From contig NZ_CP146350.1 in NCBI RefSeq assembly GCF_037055355.1, forward strand, positions 4,425,001 through 4,489,000: a stretch of DNA of 64,000 nucleotides, read 5' to 3'. A program made the position numbers and the translations under genes. The first letter of the stretch is position 1; each line of letters starts with the position of its first letter. Source of the stretch: Streptomyces sp. DG1A-41 (GTDB lineage Bacteria; Actinomycetota; Actinomycetes; Streptomycetales; Streptomycetaceae). Below are positions 1 to 8,435 of the stretch, piece by piece. The notes below the pieces were generated by a model, which had not been told where the DNA came from, ran no database searches, and saw only the letters and a list, made by a program, of their open reading frames with translations.

Positions 1-363
1 CTGTCCGGGGGCACCGAGACCACCGCGATGGACCTGGAGAAGACGGACGCCAAGGGCAACCTCGTCGTCCCGATCAACGCCCACGCCCGCATCACCCGGC
101 CCGACCAGAACGGCGGCGCGGCGATGCTCCGCCGCCCGTTCTCCTTCCACGACGGCATCGAACCGGACGGGGTCCCCGACGCGGGCCTGCTCTTCATCTG
201 CTGGCAGGCCGATCCGCTGCGCGGCTTCGTGCCGGTGCAGCGCAAGCTCGACCGCGGCGACGCCCTGTCGCAGTTCATCCGGCACGAGTCGAGCGGGCTG
301 TTCGCGGTGCCCGGTGGGGCCGCGGAGGGCGAGTACGTGGGGCAGAAGTTGCTGGAGGGGTGA
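1..363 (+). CDS. DyP-type heme peroxidase, C-terminal part
   Basis: Only the last 120 residues are in the window; the frame is open at base 1. The fragment has the C-terminal signature of DyP/EfeB-type peroxidases: an NAHARITRP segment whose His (codon 82-84) is the expected proximal heme ligand, a pair of Arg residues 16-17 positions later as the likely distal Arg, and the GLLFICWQADPLRGFVPVQ core strand. Family members oxidise dyes or porphyrinogens with H2O2, and Streptomyces versions are often exported by Tat, but the N-terminus that would show this is missing. It ends 61 bp before pheA on the same strand. Family call is firm; subclass (EfeB-like or not) is inference. Confidence 0.85.
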   Translation: MSGGTETTAMDLEKTDAKGNLVVPINAHARITRPDQNGGAAMLRRPFSFHDGIEPDGVPDAGLLFICWQADPLRGFVPVQRKLDRGDALSQFIRHESSGLFAVPGGAAEGEYVGQKLLEG

Positions 364-424
364 CAGTTCAGCACTGTGCGGGTTGTGGGGGATAGCGCTT
401 CCGCGGGCCCATTAGGGTGAGGTC

Positions 425-1357
425 ATGCCAGCGAGCTATGCGTATCTCGGCCCCGAGGGCACTTTCACCGAAGTCGCCCTGCGCACGCTTCCCGAGGCCG
501 CCACCCGGGAGCTCATCCCGTACGTGTCCGTCCAGTCCGCGCTCGACGCGGTACGAGCCGGCGAGGCCGAGGCCGCGTTCGTGCCGATCGAGAACTCCGT
601 CGAGGGCGGCATCACCACCACCCTCGACGAGCTGGTCGCCGGCGCGCCGCTGATGATCTACCGCGAGGTGCTGCTGTCGATCACCTTCGCGCTGTTGGTC
701 CGCCCGGGCACCAAGCTGTCGGACATCAAGACGGTCTCCGCCCACCCGGCCGCCCAGCCGCAGGTGCGCAACTGGCTGAAGAAGCACCTCCCGGACGCCC
801 ACTGGGAGTCGGCCGCCTCGAACGCGGACGCCGCCCGGCTGGTCCAGGAGGGTCAGTACGACGCCGCCTTCGCCGGTGAGTTCGCGGCCGCCCGCTACGG
901 CCTCGTAGCTTTGGAGACCGGGATCCACGACGCGGAGAACGCCCAGACGCGGTTCGTGCTGGTCGGCCGGCCCGCCCGGCCCGCGGCGCCGACCGGCGCG
1001 GACAAGACCTCCGTCGTGCTGTGGCAGCGCGACGACCACCCCGGCGGTCTGCGCGACCTGCTGGGCGAGTTCGCCACGCGCGGCATCAACCTGATGCTGC
1101 TCCAGTCCCGGCCCACCGGCGCGGGCATCGGCAACTACTGCTTCTGCGTCGACGCCGAGGGCCACATCTCCGACCGCCGGGTGGCCGAGGCCCTGATGGG
1201 CCTCAAGCGGATCTGCCTCCAGGTGCGCTACCTCGGCTCCTACCCGCGCGCGGACATGAAGCCGGGGGATGTCCAGCCGCCGCGGCTGGGTACGTCGGAC
1301 GAGGAGTTCGTGGCGGCGGCGGACTGGGTCGCGCGGTGCCAGGACGGCCGGTTCTAG
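425..1357 (+). CDS. pheA: prephenate dehydratase
   Basis: 310 residues, normal for monofunctional actinobacterial PheA. It converts prephenate to phenylpyruvate in phenylalanine synthesis. The N-terminus (AYLGPEGTFTEVAL) and the conserved TRF triplet near residue 175 mark the periplasmic-binding-protein-like catalytic domain. From about residue 195 an ACT domain follows (HPGGLRDLLGEFATRGINL, then QSRP where most enzymes have ESRP), which would bind Phe for feedback inhibition. An ATG preceded by a GGGTGAGG-like ribosome site decides the start. It stands alone: a 540-bp gap with DnaA boxes separates it from serS. Confidence 0.95.
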   Translation: MPASYAYLGPEGTFTEVALRTLPEAATRELIPYVSVQSALDAVRAGEAEAAFVPIENSVEGGITTTLDELVAGAPLMIYREVLLSITFALLVRPGTKLSDIKTVSAHPAAQPQVRNWLKKHLPDAHWESAASNADAARLVQEGQYDAAFAGEFAAARYGLVALETGIHDAENAQTRFVLVGRPARPAAPTGADKTSVVLWQRDDHPGGLRDLLGEFATRGINLMLLQSRPTGAGIGNYCFCVDAEGHISDRRVAEALMGLKRICLQVRYLGSYPRADMKPGDVQPPRLGTSDEEFVAAADWVARCQDGRF

Positions 1358-1897
1358 GACCTTTCCGGGCGGGCTTCAGGCCGGTCGTACCTGCTGATTG
1401 TCGTTATCCACAGAAGTTATCCACAGGTCCGCTTCTCGACCTGGGGACAAGTCGACAACGAAGCATGAGCCAGTCGACAAATCGCCCTACAGACCCCCGA
1501 TGCATCCATCGAGGGGCAGGTCGCCCTTCGTCCACCGTTTTCCCTTGCGTAACTCTTCAGGGTGACCCATTTCCACTCGAAAGTGAGGGTAGGGCGGGTT
1601 TGTATCGGGAATTCTTTTGGTGTGGCCGGGCTTCCGGAGTGATCAATTCCGAAGTCCACAGACCTTCCACACAGCCTGTGGATAACTCTTCTGCGGGTGT
1701 GGATCCCTGTGGACAACCGGGCCCCAAGTCCCGTTCCCCGCAAGGGATTCGAGTCAATGCCGCGCCCTGCGGATGCCTCGTTCGGGGAGAGACGGTCACT
1801 TTATTGACACTGTGCGCAATTCCCCCATAACGGTGCGTAAGCCACAGCCGGAATAGTGAGTCGTGGGCGGTCACCCCGCACCGGTAGCCTTGAGCGC
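1358..1897. promoter_or_regulatory. pheA-serS intergenic region with DnaA-box cluster
   Basis: 540 bp with no convincing gene and lower GC than its surroundings. It holds two perfect TTATCCACA boxes in direct orientation (1404-1412, 1417-1425, 13 bp apart), then a reverse-oriented group: TTATCCACA (1677-1685), GGATCCACA (1698-1706) and TTGTCCACA (1708-1716). A weaker AAGTCCACA lies at 1652-1660. TTGTCCACA/TTATCCACA is the accepted Streptomyces DnaA box. I recall a high-affinity DnaA titration cluster (D78) in S. coelicolor from the same chromosomal neighbourhood; identity with this one is inference. The serS promoter must also lie here. Confidence 0.8.
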
Positions 1898-3175
1898 GTG
1901 ATTGACCTTCGCCTGCTCCGTGAGGACCCCGACCGTGTGCGCGCGTCGCAGCGCGCCCGTGGAGAGGACGTCGCGCTCGTCGACTCCCTCCTGTCTGCCG
2001 ACGAGCGGCGCAGGTCGTCCGGCGTCCGCTTCGACGAGCTGCGCGCCGAGCAGAAGGCGCTCGGCAAGCTCATCCCCAAGGCATCCGGGGAAGAGAAGGC
2101 CGAGCTGCTGAAGAAGGCGAGCCAGCTCGCCGCCGACGTCAAGGCCGCCGACGCGGAACGCGACGTGGCCGCCGCCGAGACCCAGGAGCTGCTCCAGAGG
2201 CTCGGCAACCTCGTCCACCCGGACGTGCCCGTGGGCGGCGAGGAGGACTTCGTCACCCTGGAGACCCACGGCACGATCCGCGACTTCACCGCCGAGGGCT
2301 TCGAGCCCAGGGACCACCTGGAGCTCGGCCAGATCCTCGGCGCGATCGACGTCGAGCGCGGCGCCAAGGTCTCCGGTTCACGCTTCTACTTCCTGACGGG
2401 CGTAGGCGCCCTCCTGGAGCTCGCTCTGGTGAACGCGGCGATGGCCCAGGCCACCGCGGCCGGCTTCACGCCGATGCTGACCCCGGCCCTGGTCCGCCCC
2501 CAGTCCATGGCGGGCACCGGCTTCCTCGGCCAGGCCGCCCAGGACGTCTACCACCTCGCGGACGACGACCTCTACCTCGTCGGCACGTCCGAGGTCCCCC
2601 TCGCGGCGTATCACATGGACGAGATCATCGACGCCGAGAAGCTGCCGCTGCGCTACGCCGGCTTCTCGCCGTGCTTCCGCCGCGAGGCCGGCTCGCACGG
2701 CAAGGACACCCGGGGCATCTTCCGCGTACACCAGTTCGACAAGGTCGAGATGTTCTCCTACGTCACCCCGGAGGACTCGCAGGCCGAGCACCAGCGGCTG
2801 CTGGACTGGGAGAAGCAGTGGCTGACCTCGCTGGAGCTGCCGTACCGCGTGATCGACGTGGCCAGCGCCGACCTGGGCGCATCGGCGTCCCGCAAGTTCG
2901 ACTGCGAGGCGTGGATCCCGACCCAGGGCAAGTACCGCGAGCTGACCTCGACCTCGGACTGCACCGAGTTCCAGTCCCGCCGTCTGTCGATCCGCGTCCG
3001 TGACGGCAAGCAGGTCCGCCCGCTGGCCACGCTCAACGGCACACTGTGCGCCGTGCCGCGCACGATCGTGGCGATCCTGGAGAACCACCAGCAGGCCGAC
3101 GGCTCGGTGCGGGTACCCGAGGTGCTGCGTCCGTATCTGGGCGGCCGGGAGGTCCTGGAGCCGGTGGCCAAGTGA
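1898..3175 (+). CDS. serS: seryl-tRNA synthetase
   Basis: 425 residues from GTG 1898, the usual SerRS length; starts further upstream would add an unconserved extension. SerRS charges tRNA(Ser) and tRNA(Sec). Residues 1-110 form the long helical coiled-coil arm that grips the long variable arm of tRNA(Ser). The class II core follows with motif 2 ([20 protein letters not shown]) and motif 3 ([19 protein letters not shown]). The stop overlaps the next start in GTGA, so translation is coupled to the HAD gene. A serine-tRNA-like gene lies 840 bp downstream. Confidence 0.97.
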   Translation: MIDLRLLREDPDRVRASQRARGEDVALVDSLLSADERRRSSGVRFDELRAEQKALGKLIPKASGEEKAELLKKASQLAADVKAADAERDVAAAETQELLQRLGNLVHPDVPVGGEEDFVTLETHGTIRDFTAEGFEPRDHLELGQILGAIDVERGAKVSGSRFYFLTGVGALLELALVNAAMAQATAAGFTPMLTPALVRPQSMAGTGFLGQAAQDVYHLADDDLYLVGTSEVPLAAYHMDEIIDAEKLPLRYAGFSPCFRREAGSHGKDTRGIFRVHQFDKVEMFSYVTPEDSQAEHQRLLDWEKQWLTSLELPYRVIDVASADLGASASRKFDCEAWIPTQGKYRELTSTSDCTEFQSRRLSIRVRDGKQVRPLATLNGTLCAVPRTIVAILENHQQADGSVRVPEVLRPYLGGREVLEPVAK

Positions 3176-3978
3176 CCACCGACGGTTTCCCGTACCAGCT
3201 GATCGCCACCGACCTCGACGGGACGCTGCTGCGTTCCGACGAGTCGGTGTCGCCCCGCACCCGTGACGCGCTCGCCGCGGCCACCGCGGCGGGCGCCGCG
3301 CACATCGTCGTCACCGGCCGCTCGGCCCCATGGACCCGGCACATCCTCGACGACCTCGGCTACCAGGGGCTGGCCGTCTGCGCCCAGGGCGCGCAGGTGT
3401 ACGACGCAGGCGCCCACCGTCTGCTGACGTCGGTGACGCTGGACCGGCAGCTGGCCGGGGTGGCGCTGGCCAAGATCGAGGCGGAGGTCGGCCCGCTGTA
3501 TCTGGCGGCGAGCCGCGACGGCCTGGACGGCGAGGTGCTGGTGGGTCCCGGCTACGCGGTCCACGGCACCCTGCCCGCGACCCCCTTCACGGACGCGTCG
3601 GATGTGTGGACCGCGCCCCTGAACAAGCTGTACATCCAGCACCCGACGCTGTCGGACGACGAGCTGTGCGAGGTGGCCACACGCGCCGCCGGCGGTTTCG
3701 TCACCGTCGTCATGGCGGGCGAGGGCATCGTCGAACTCCTGCCCTTGGGCCTGTCCAAGGCGACCGGCCTGTCCCTGGCGGCCCGCCGGCTCAAGGTGAA
3801 GGCGGCCGACACGATCGCCTTCGGCGACATGCCCAACGACATACCGATGTTCGCCTGGGCCTCCTACGGTGTCGCGATGGCGGACGCCCATGAGGAGCTG
3901 AAGGCGGTGGCCGACGAGGTGACGTCCTCGAACGAGGAGGACGGGATCGCCGTGGTGCTGGAGCGGTTGCTGGGCTGA
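3172..3978 (+). CDS. HAD-superfamily (Cof-type) hydrolase
   Basis: 268 residues from a GTG overlapping the serS stop by 4 bp. Motif I is ATDLDGTLL near residue 15 (nucleophile Asp and general acid Asp), motif II the VTGRS segment near residue 45, and motif [12 protein letters not shown] near residue 220. A C2-type cap lies between motifs II and IV. These are cytosolic sugar-phosphate or cofactor phosphatases (Cof/YidA group); the substrate cannot be read from sequence. A paralogue with nearly the same opening lies at 11484-12353. Confidence 0.9.
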   Translation: MTTDGFPYQLIATDLDGTLLRSDESVSPRTRDALAAATAAGAAHIVVTGRSAPWTRHILDDLGYQGLAVCAQGAQVYDAGAHRLLTSVTLDRQLAGVALAKIEAEVGPLYLAASRDGLDGEVLVGPGYAVHGTLPATPFTDASDVWTAPLNKLYIQHPTLSDDELCEVATRAAGGFVTVVMAGEGIVELLPLGLSKATGLSLAARRLKVKAADTIAFGDMPNDIPMFAWASYGVAMADAHEELKAVADEVTSSNEEDGIAVVLERLLG

Positions 3979-4013
3979 ACGCCGGGCCCCGCTGCTCGGT
4001 GTTCATGGCGCTC

Positions 4014-4120
<107 letters not shown>

Positions 4121-4389
4121 GGGTGGGCGGCCCACGCGAGTGCGATTCGCGTGCTCGAAGCGGCCGCCCCGGGCAGCTCCCCGTGTGGGGCGGGCTCTAC
4201 GGAGCGGTAGCGACTACTCCGGAGCCCGCCGCGGGCTGCCCCGACGGGAGCTGGACGAACTGCCGTGCATGGACATCGTCCGGCTCCTCTCCCAGAACAT
4301 GGCGCCGGACTCCTCGCCCGGCGGGGACGACAACTACTCTGCCCGCCGGACGAATTGGGCGCCACTGAATAAATCGGCGGACATCCCCC

Positions 4390-4653
4390 TTAGCGCCTGC
4401 GCCACCTGCGCCTGCGCGCCTTGCTGAAGAACCAGCCCGCGGGCGGCTCGTCGGAGCGCCAGGGCTGCGGCTCCGGCTCCTCGCGGCGCCAGCGCGCGGC
4501 GAGCATCCGGGCGCGGGCGGACGGCTCGGAGGTGTCGGCGGAGCGTATGAAGTCCTCGTCCAGGACGACGCCGTCGAGGTCGTCCCAGGTGCCGTCCCCG
4601 GACCCGGATCCGGACTGCCCGTGGTCGTCGTAGTGAGCCCTCTCGCCCGCCAT
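4390..4653 (-). CDS. small hypothetical protein, basic C-terminus
   Basis: 87 residues. The N-terminal half is acidic and Gly/Ser/Asp rich (HGQSGSGSGDGTWDDLDGVV), followed by LDEDFIRSADTSEPSARARML, a Trp-rich stretch and an extremely basic end (KARRRRWRRR). No catalytic motif, signal peptide or membrane segment is seen. The DEDFIRSAD-EPSARARML pattern recurs in Streptomyces small hypothetical proteins as I recall, which supports it as real. It sits alone between the tRNA-like gene and the ABC operon. Function unknown. Confidence 0.65.
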   Translation of the reverse strand: MAGERAHYDDHGQSGSGSGDGTWDDLDGVVLDEDFIRSADTSEPSARARMLAARWRREEPEPQPWRSDEPPAGWFFSKARRRRWRRR

Positions 4654-4712
4654 CCCCGTCCCCTCCCAGCCGTCCGACTCCCGTGCGTTCCCTTACAACC
4701 TGTTCGCCCAGT

Positions 4713-4753
4713 GTGCCCCGGCAGAGGTGAAGCCCCCGTCAAGGCCGGGGCAC
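4713..4753 (-). terminator. terminator of ABC operon
   Basis: A perfect 10-bp inverted repeat, GTGCCCCGGC (4713-4722) and GCCGGGGCAC (4744-4753), with a 21-nt loop, begins one base after the stop of the last permease gene. There is no U-tract, which is normal for high-GC actinobacteria. Confidence 0.7.
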
Positions 4754-4754
4754 G

Positions 4755-5474
4755 TCACTCCTCGCCGGCGAGTGTCAGCGAGCGCAGCTTCTGACCGGCG
4801 TACCAGGTGGCCAGAGCCGTGACGGCCACCAGCAGGACCGTCGCCGTGGTGAGGCCGACGTCCGAGGTCACCATGTCGGCGCCGGACACCTTCTGGGCCA
4901 CGGCCAGCGCCCACTGCTGGACGCTCAGCGTGCGCGCGCCCGGCACCAGGGAGCCGAACAGGGCCTCCCAGACCAGCGCGTAGACGAGCCCGAACACCAC
5001 CGCGTGCCGGGAGACCGTGCCGAGCAGCAGGAACAGGGCCGCGTACGCGATGGACGCGACCAGCGCGGCCACCGTGTAGGCGACGGCGATCTGCTGGCCG
5101 TTGCCGTTCAGGATGAAGCCCGCGATGAGCGTCGGCACCGCGGAGAACACCATCGTCACCGCGATCGCGACGATCAGCTTGGTGAAGATGATCGTGGGAC
5201 GTTTGATCGGCTTGGACAGCAGGTACACCACCGAGCCGTCGTCGATCTCCGGCCCGATCGCGCCGGTCCCGGCGATGACGCCGATGATCGGCACCATCGT
5301 GGCGAGGGCGAGGCCGCCGAGCAGGTTCGCCGCCGTCTGGTCGTCCGCCCCGGCGAGGAAGCGCACCACCACCGAGATGGCGATGAGCAGCAGCGGCAGG
5401 GCTCCGAGGACAAGGGCCCGGCGCCGGCCGAGAAGGGCCCGGTAAGTGAGCCGGGCGACTGTGGGGTCGTACAT
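4755..5474 (-). CDS. ABC transporter permease (ABC-2 type)
   Basis: 239 residues, about six predicted membrane helices, with the ABC-2 signature region GPEIDDGSVVYLLSKPIKRP between helices 2 and 3. It starts at an ATG (YDPTVARLTYRALLGRRRA) 9 bp after the upstream ATPase. Last gene of a four-gene minus-strand operon (8273 to 4755). By position it pairs with the ATPase at 5484-6395 to form an exporter-type complex in the cytoplasmic membrane. Substrate unknown. Confidence 0.88.
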   Translation of the reverse strand: MYDPTVARLTYRALLGRRRALVLGALPLLLIAISVVVRFLAGADDQTAANLLGGLALATMVPIIGVIAGTGAIGPEIDDGSVVYLLSKPIKRPTIIFTKLIVAIAVTMVFSAVPTLIAGFILNGNGQQIAVAYTVAALVASIAYAALFLLLGTVSRHAVVFGLVYALVWEALFGSLVPGARTLSVQQWALAVAQKVSGADMVTSDVGLTTATVLLVAVTALATWYAGQKLRSLTLAGEE

Positions 5475-5483
5475 CAGGGCCTC

Positions 5484-6395
5484 CTACGCCGCGACCAGGT
5501 ACGAGAAGACGGACTCGAGGGACTCGTCGGACGGCGAGACCGTGAGCAGCCGGATGCCGTGGTCCCTGGCGACCCGTGGCAGCAGGGCCGTGAAGCGGCC
5601 GAAGTCGACGGCCTGGATGCGCAGCGCGCCCTCGGCGAGGTCGACCTCGATGCCGGATGTCGACGGGTCGGCGATCAGCGCGGCCGCGAGGGCACGGTCG
5701 TCGCTGGAGCGCACCAGGTAGCGGTGCGGCCGGTCGGTCATCAGGCGGCGGATCTTGCGGAAGTCGCCGCTGGCGGCGTGCCGGCCGGCGACGACGACCT
5801 CGATGTGCCAGGCGAGTTGCTCGACCTCTTCGAGGATGTGGGACGAGAACAACACCGTGCGGCCCTCGTCGCCCATGCGCCGCAGCAGGTCCATGAGCTG
5901 CATGCGCTGGCGCGGGTCCATGCCGTTGAAGGGCTCGTCCAGCAGGAGCAGGGAGGGGTCGTGCACCAGGGCGGAGGCCATCTTCACGCGCTGGCGCATG
6001 CCCTTGGAGTACGTCTGGATCTTGCGGTCCTGCGCGTACTCCATCTCGACCGTGGCGAGCGCCTTCTGGGCCGCCTTGGCGCCCAGGCCGTGCAGCTCCG
6101 CGTTGGCGAGGACGAACTCCTTGCCGGTGAGGAAGTCGTACATCGCCTCCCGCTCGGGGACGACGCCGATGTGCTGGTAGATCTGCTCGTTGCGCCACAC
6201 CGGCCGGCCGTCGAGGGTGACCGAGCCGGTGGAGGGGGCCAGGAAGCCGCCCATCATGTTGATGAGGGTGGACTTTCCGGCGCCGTTGGGGCCGAGCAGG
6301 CCGGTGACGCCGGGGCCGACGGTCATGGTGATGTCATTGACGGCGACCACGTTGCCGAACCAGCGGGAGACGTGGTCGATGGAGAGCGTGGTCAC
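5484..6395 (-). CDS. ABC transporter ATP-binding protein
   Basis: 303 residues from GTG 6395, chosen because TTLSIDHVSRWFGN begins the domain and the start overlaps the previous stop by 4 bp. Walker A is GLLGPNGAGKST, the Q-loop is near GVVPEREAMYDFLTG, the signature is YSKGMRQRVKMA, and Walker B is LLLLDEPFNGMDP. A C-terminal extension of about 80 residues (LVRSSDDRALAAALIADP onward) is typical of ABC-2 drug-export ATPases. It energises the ABC-2 permeases on either side. Confidence 0.92.
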   Translation of the reverse strand: MTTLSIDHVSRWFGNVVAVNDITMTVGPGVTGLLGPNGAGKSTLINMMGGFLAPSTGSVTLDGRPVWRNEQIYQHIGVVPEREAMYDFLTGKEFVLANAELHGLGAKAAQKALATVEMEYAQDRKIQTYSKGMRQRVKMASALVHDPSLLLLDEPFNGMDPRQRMQLMDLLRRMGDEGRTVLFSSHILEEVEQLAWHIEVVVAGRHAASGDFRKIRRLMTDRPHRYLVRSSDDRALAAALIADPSTSGIEVDLAEGALRIQAVDFGRFTALLPRVARDHGIRLLTVSPSDESLESVFSYLVAA

Positions 6396-7309
6396 ATTCC
6401 CACCTTCTTGTAGCGGCGCATCAGCAGGCCGTAGCTCGCCGCGATGAGGCTCAGGGCGACGAGGACGAAGACGACGCCCTCGGCGTTGCTCGGGCCCACC
6501 CCGCCGGGGAAGGCTGAGGTCGCGCCCAGGAACGCGGACTGCACGCCGTCGACGATCGTGATCGGCGAGAACAGCCCGATCCACGGCACGGCGTCGCCGC
6601 TGCCCTGTGCGTCGGCGATGGCCTGGAGGGTGGAGACGGCGCCGTAGGTGATGGTCAGCACCGCGATCACGGCCGCGATACCGAAGCCGCGGCGCGGGGT
6701 GAAGGACGCGATGACCAGGCCGATGCCGGCGAACAGCAGTGAGAGCAGTGCCACGGAGACCAGTCCTTGTGCGAATCCCTTGGTCTGGTCCGCGAAGTCG
6801 AGCTTGGCCAGCAGCGCGCCCACGTAGAGGACGAGCAGGGGACCGGCGGTGAGGATGAACAGCGCCGAGGCCAGCGCCGCGAACTTGGCGCGGACGTAGT
6901 CGGCGGTCTCGATGGGCCGTGAGAAGTACAGCGGTACGGTCTTGAAGCGCAGGTCGCGCGAAACGGACTGGGGTGCCTGCGAGGCGACGTACAGGCTGAT
7001 GACCGCCTGCATGACGATCGCGTAGCGGGTGTAGTCCACGGGCAGGGCGTTGGCCTTGGTGAAGACCGCGACGGCGACCATGATGGCCGCGGGCACGCAC
7101 ATCACCACGAACAGCAGCATCGGCAGCACCTTGGACTTGACCGAGCGGCCGAGGCCGTAGGCGCCGCGCAGGGACTGCGAGTACAGGGAGCGGCGGGCGT
7201 AGGCGCGGCCCAGCCGGGGGCCGTCGTAGCTGCGGTAGCCGATGTTGTGGATGCGGGTCTGGTCACCCGGCGCCGGGGCGGATGTGCCCGTGGAGTACTC
7301 AACGGCCAT
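6392..7309 (-). CDS. ABC transporter permease
   Basis: 305 residues from ATG 7309, chosen over the ATG 36 bp upstream because an AAGGAGG site lies 9 nt before it. The N-terminus is soluble and Gly/Tyr/Arg rich (IHNIGYRSYDGPRLGRAYARR). Six or so membrane helices follow, with KTVPLYFSRPIETADYVRAK between helices 2 and 3, the usual ABC-2 loop. It overlaps the upstream ATPase gene by 11 bp and the downstream one by 4 bp, so the operon is translationally coupled. Substrate not predictable. Confidence 0.88.
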   Translation of the reverse strand: MAVEYSTGTSAPAPGDQTRIHNIGYRSYDGPRLGRAYARRSLYSQSLRGAYGLGRSVKSKVLPMLLFVVMCVPAAIMVAVAVFTKANALPVDYTRYAIVMQAVISLYVASQAPQSVSRDLRFKTVPLYFSRPIETADYVRAKFAALASALFILTAGPLLVLYVGALLAKLDFADQTKGFAQGLVSVALLSLLFAGIGLVIASFTPRRGFGIAAVIAVLTITYGAVSTLQAIADAQGSGDAVPWIGLFSPITIVDGVQSAFLGATSAFPGGVGPSNAEGVVFVLVALSLIAASYGLLMRRYKKVGM

Positions 7310-8273
7310 GGCCGACCGCCTCCTTCCGCTGCTCGTGCTGGTCACTGGTCGTGAAGACCTCGGAGATGTGGTGCCGGCGCTGCTCCATGCGCACCAGGCC
7401 GAGGCCGAGGTCGGCGATCACGTCCCGGACCAGGTCGTACGTCTCCTCGCCCTGGGCGGTGAGCAGCAGGACGTGGCCGGCGCCCGGCAAGCCGCTGCCG
7501 TCCTCGACGCTCACCCCGCGCGCGTGCAGCGCGTCGCGCATCGCGCGGGTGCCGTCCGGGTGCTCGTCGGTGTCGGTGACCTCGATCGCGAGGGTCGTCG
7601 TGGTCTGGGTGAAGTCCGTGGTGGAGCTGGAGCGCAGGAGCTTGCCGCCGTCGACGACGACGACGTGGTCGCAGGTGCGCTCGAGTTCGCCGAGCAGGTG
7701 CGAGGTGACCAGGACCGAGATGCCGAAGTCGGTGTGGATACGGCGGATCAGGCCGAGCATCTCGTCGCGGCCGACCGGGTCGAGGCCGTTGGTCGGCTCG
7801 TCGAGGAAGACCAGCTGCGGGTCGTGGACGAGGGCCTGGGCCAGTTTCACGCGCTGCTTCATGCCGGTCGAGTAGCCGCCGATGGGACGGTAGCGCTCCT
7901 CGTACAGGCCGACGTGGCGCAGGGTGTCGGCGGTGCGCTCGCGCGCGGCCGTGGGCGGCAGGCCGGACATCCGCGCCATGTGGACGACGAACTCGGTGGC
8001 CGAGACGTCCGGCGGCAGGCAGTCGTGCTCGGGCATGTAGCCGACCCGCTCGCGGATGTCGGCGCCCTTGGTGGCGACGTCGAGGCCGAGCACTTCGGCG
8101 CGGCCCTCGGTGGCGGGGGACAGACCCAGCAGGATCTTGATCAGTGTGGACTTGCCGGCTCCGTTGGCTCCGACGAGTCCGGTCACACCGGGCCCGACGT
8201 CCACGGAGAGCCGGTCAAGCGCGGTCACCCTGGGGAACCGCTTGCTCAGGCTTTCGGTCGCGATCACAGTCAC
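7299..8273 (-). CDS. ABC transporter ATP-binding protein
   Basis: 324 residues. Walker A GLVGANGAGKST (about residue 35), signature YSTGMKQRVKLAQ, Walker B LVFLDEPTNGLDP and switch His in VTSHLLGELERTCD are all intact. A regulatory-type C-terminal domain of about 90 residues follows. First gene of the four-gene operon; its promoter must lie in the 162-bp divergent gap to the hydrolase-SDR gene (8274-8435). Family is ABC-2/CcmA-like exporter ATPase; two ATPases and two permeases suggest either two half-systems or one heteromeric exporter. Confidence 0.92.
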   Translation of the reverse strand: MTVIATESLSKRFPRVTALDRLSVDVGPGVTGLVGANGAGKSTLIKILLGLSPATEGRAEVLGLDVATKGADIRERVGYMPEHDCLPPDVSATEFVVHMARMSGLPPTAARERTADTLRHVGLYEERYRPIGGYSTGMKQRVKLAQALVHDPQLVFLDEPTNGLDPVGRDEMLGLIRRIHTDFGISVLVTSHLLGELERTCDHVVVVDGGKLLRSSSTTDFTQTTTTLAIEVTDTDEHPDGTRAMRDALHARGVSVEDGSGLPGAGHVLLLTAQGEETYDLVRDVIADLGLGLVRMEQRRHHISEVFTTSDQHEQRKEAVGHGR

Positions 8274-8435
8274 GCTTCGAAGGTAGGGGCCGCGAGCGTG
8301 GCGGTCGTCACTCCGCAGAGCTGTCTTCGGGTCAACCTGGAGTAGTACTGGCCCTTAGGGGGCCTGGTTCCTGAGAGTTACCACGACCGGGAAGCAGCTA
8401 TTGACGAACTTTCTAACAACTGCCAGATTCGCCGG

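Noticed and set aside
1358..1897. T-box leader for serS
   Set aside because: No T-box sequence or specifier stem; DnaA boxes explain the conspicuous repeats.
5004..6413. Long plus-strand frame (469 aa) opposite the ABC operon
   Set aside because: Reverse-complement shadow of the real ATPase and permease genes.
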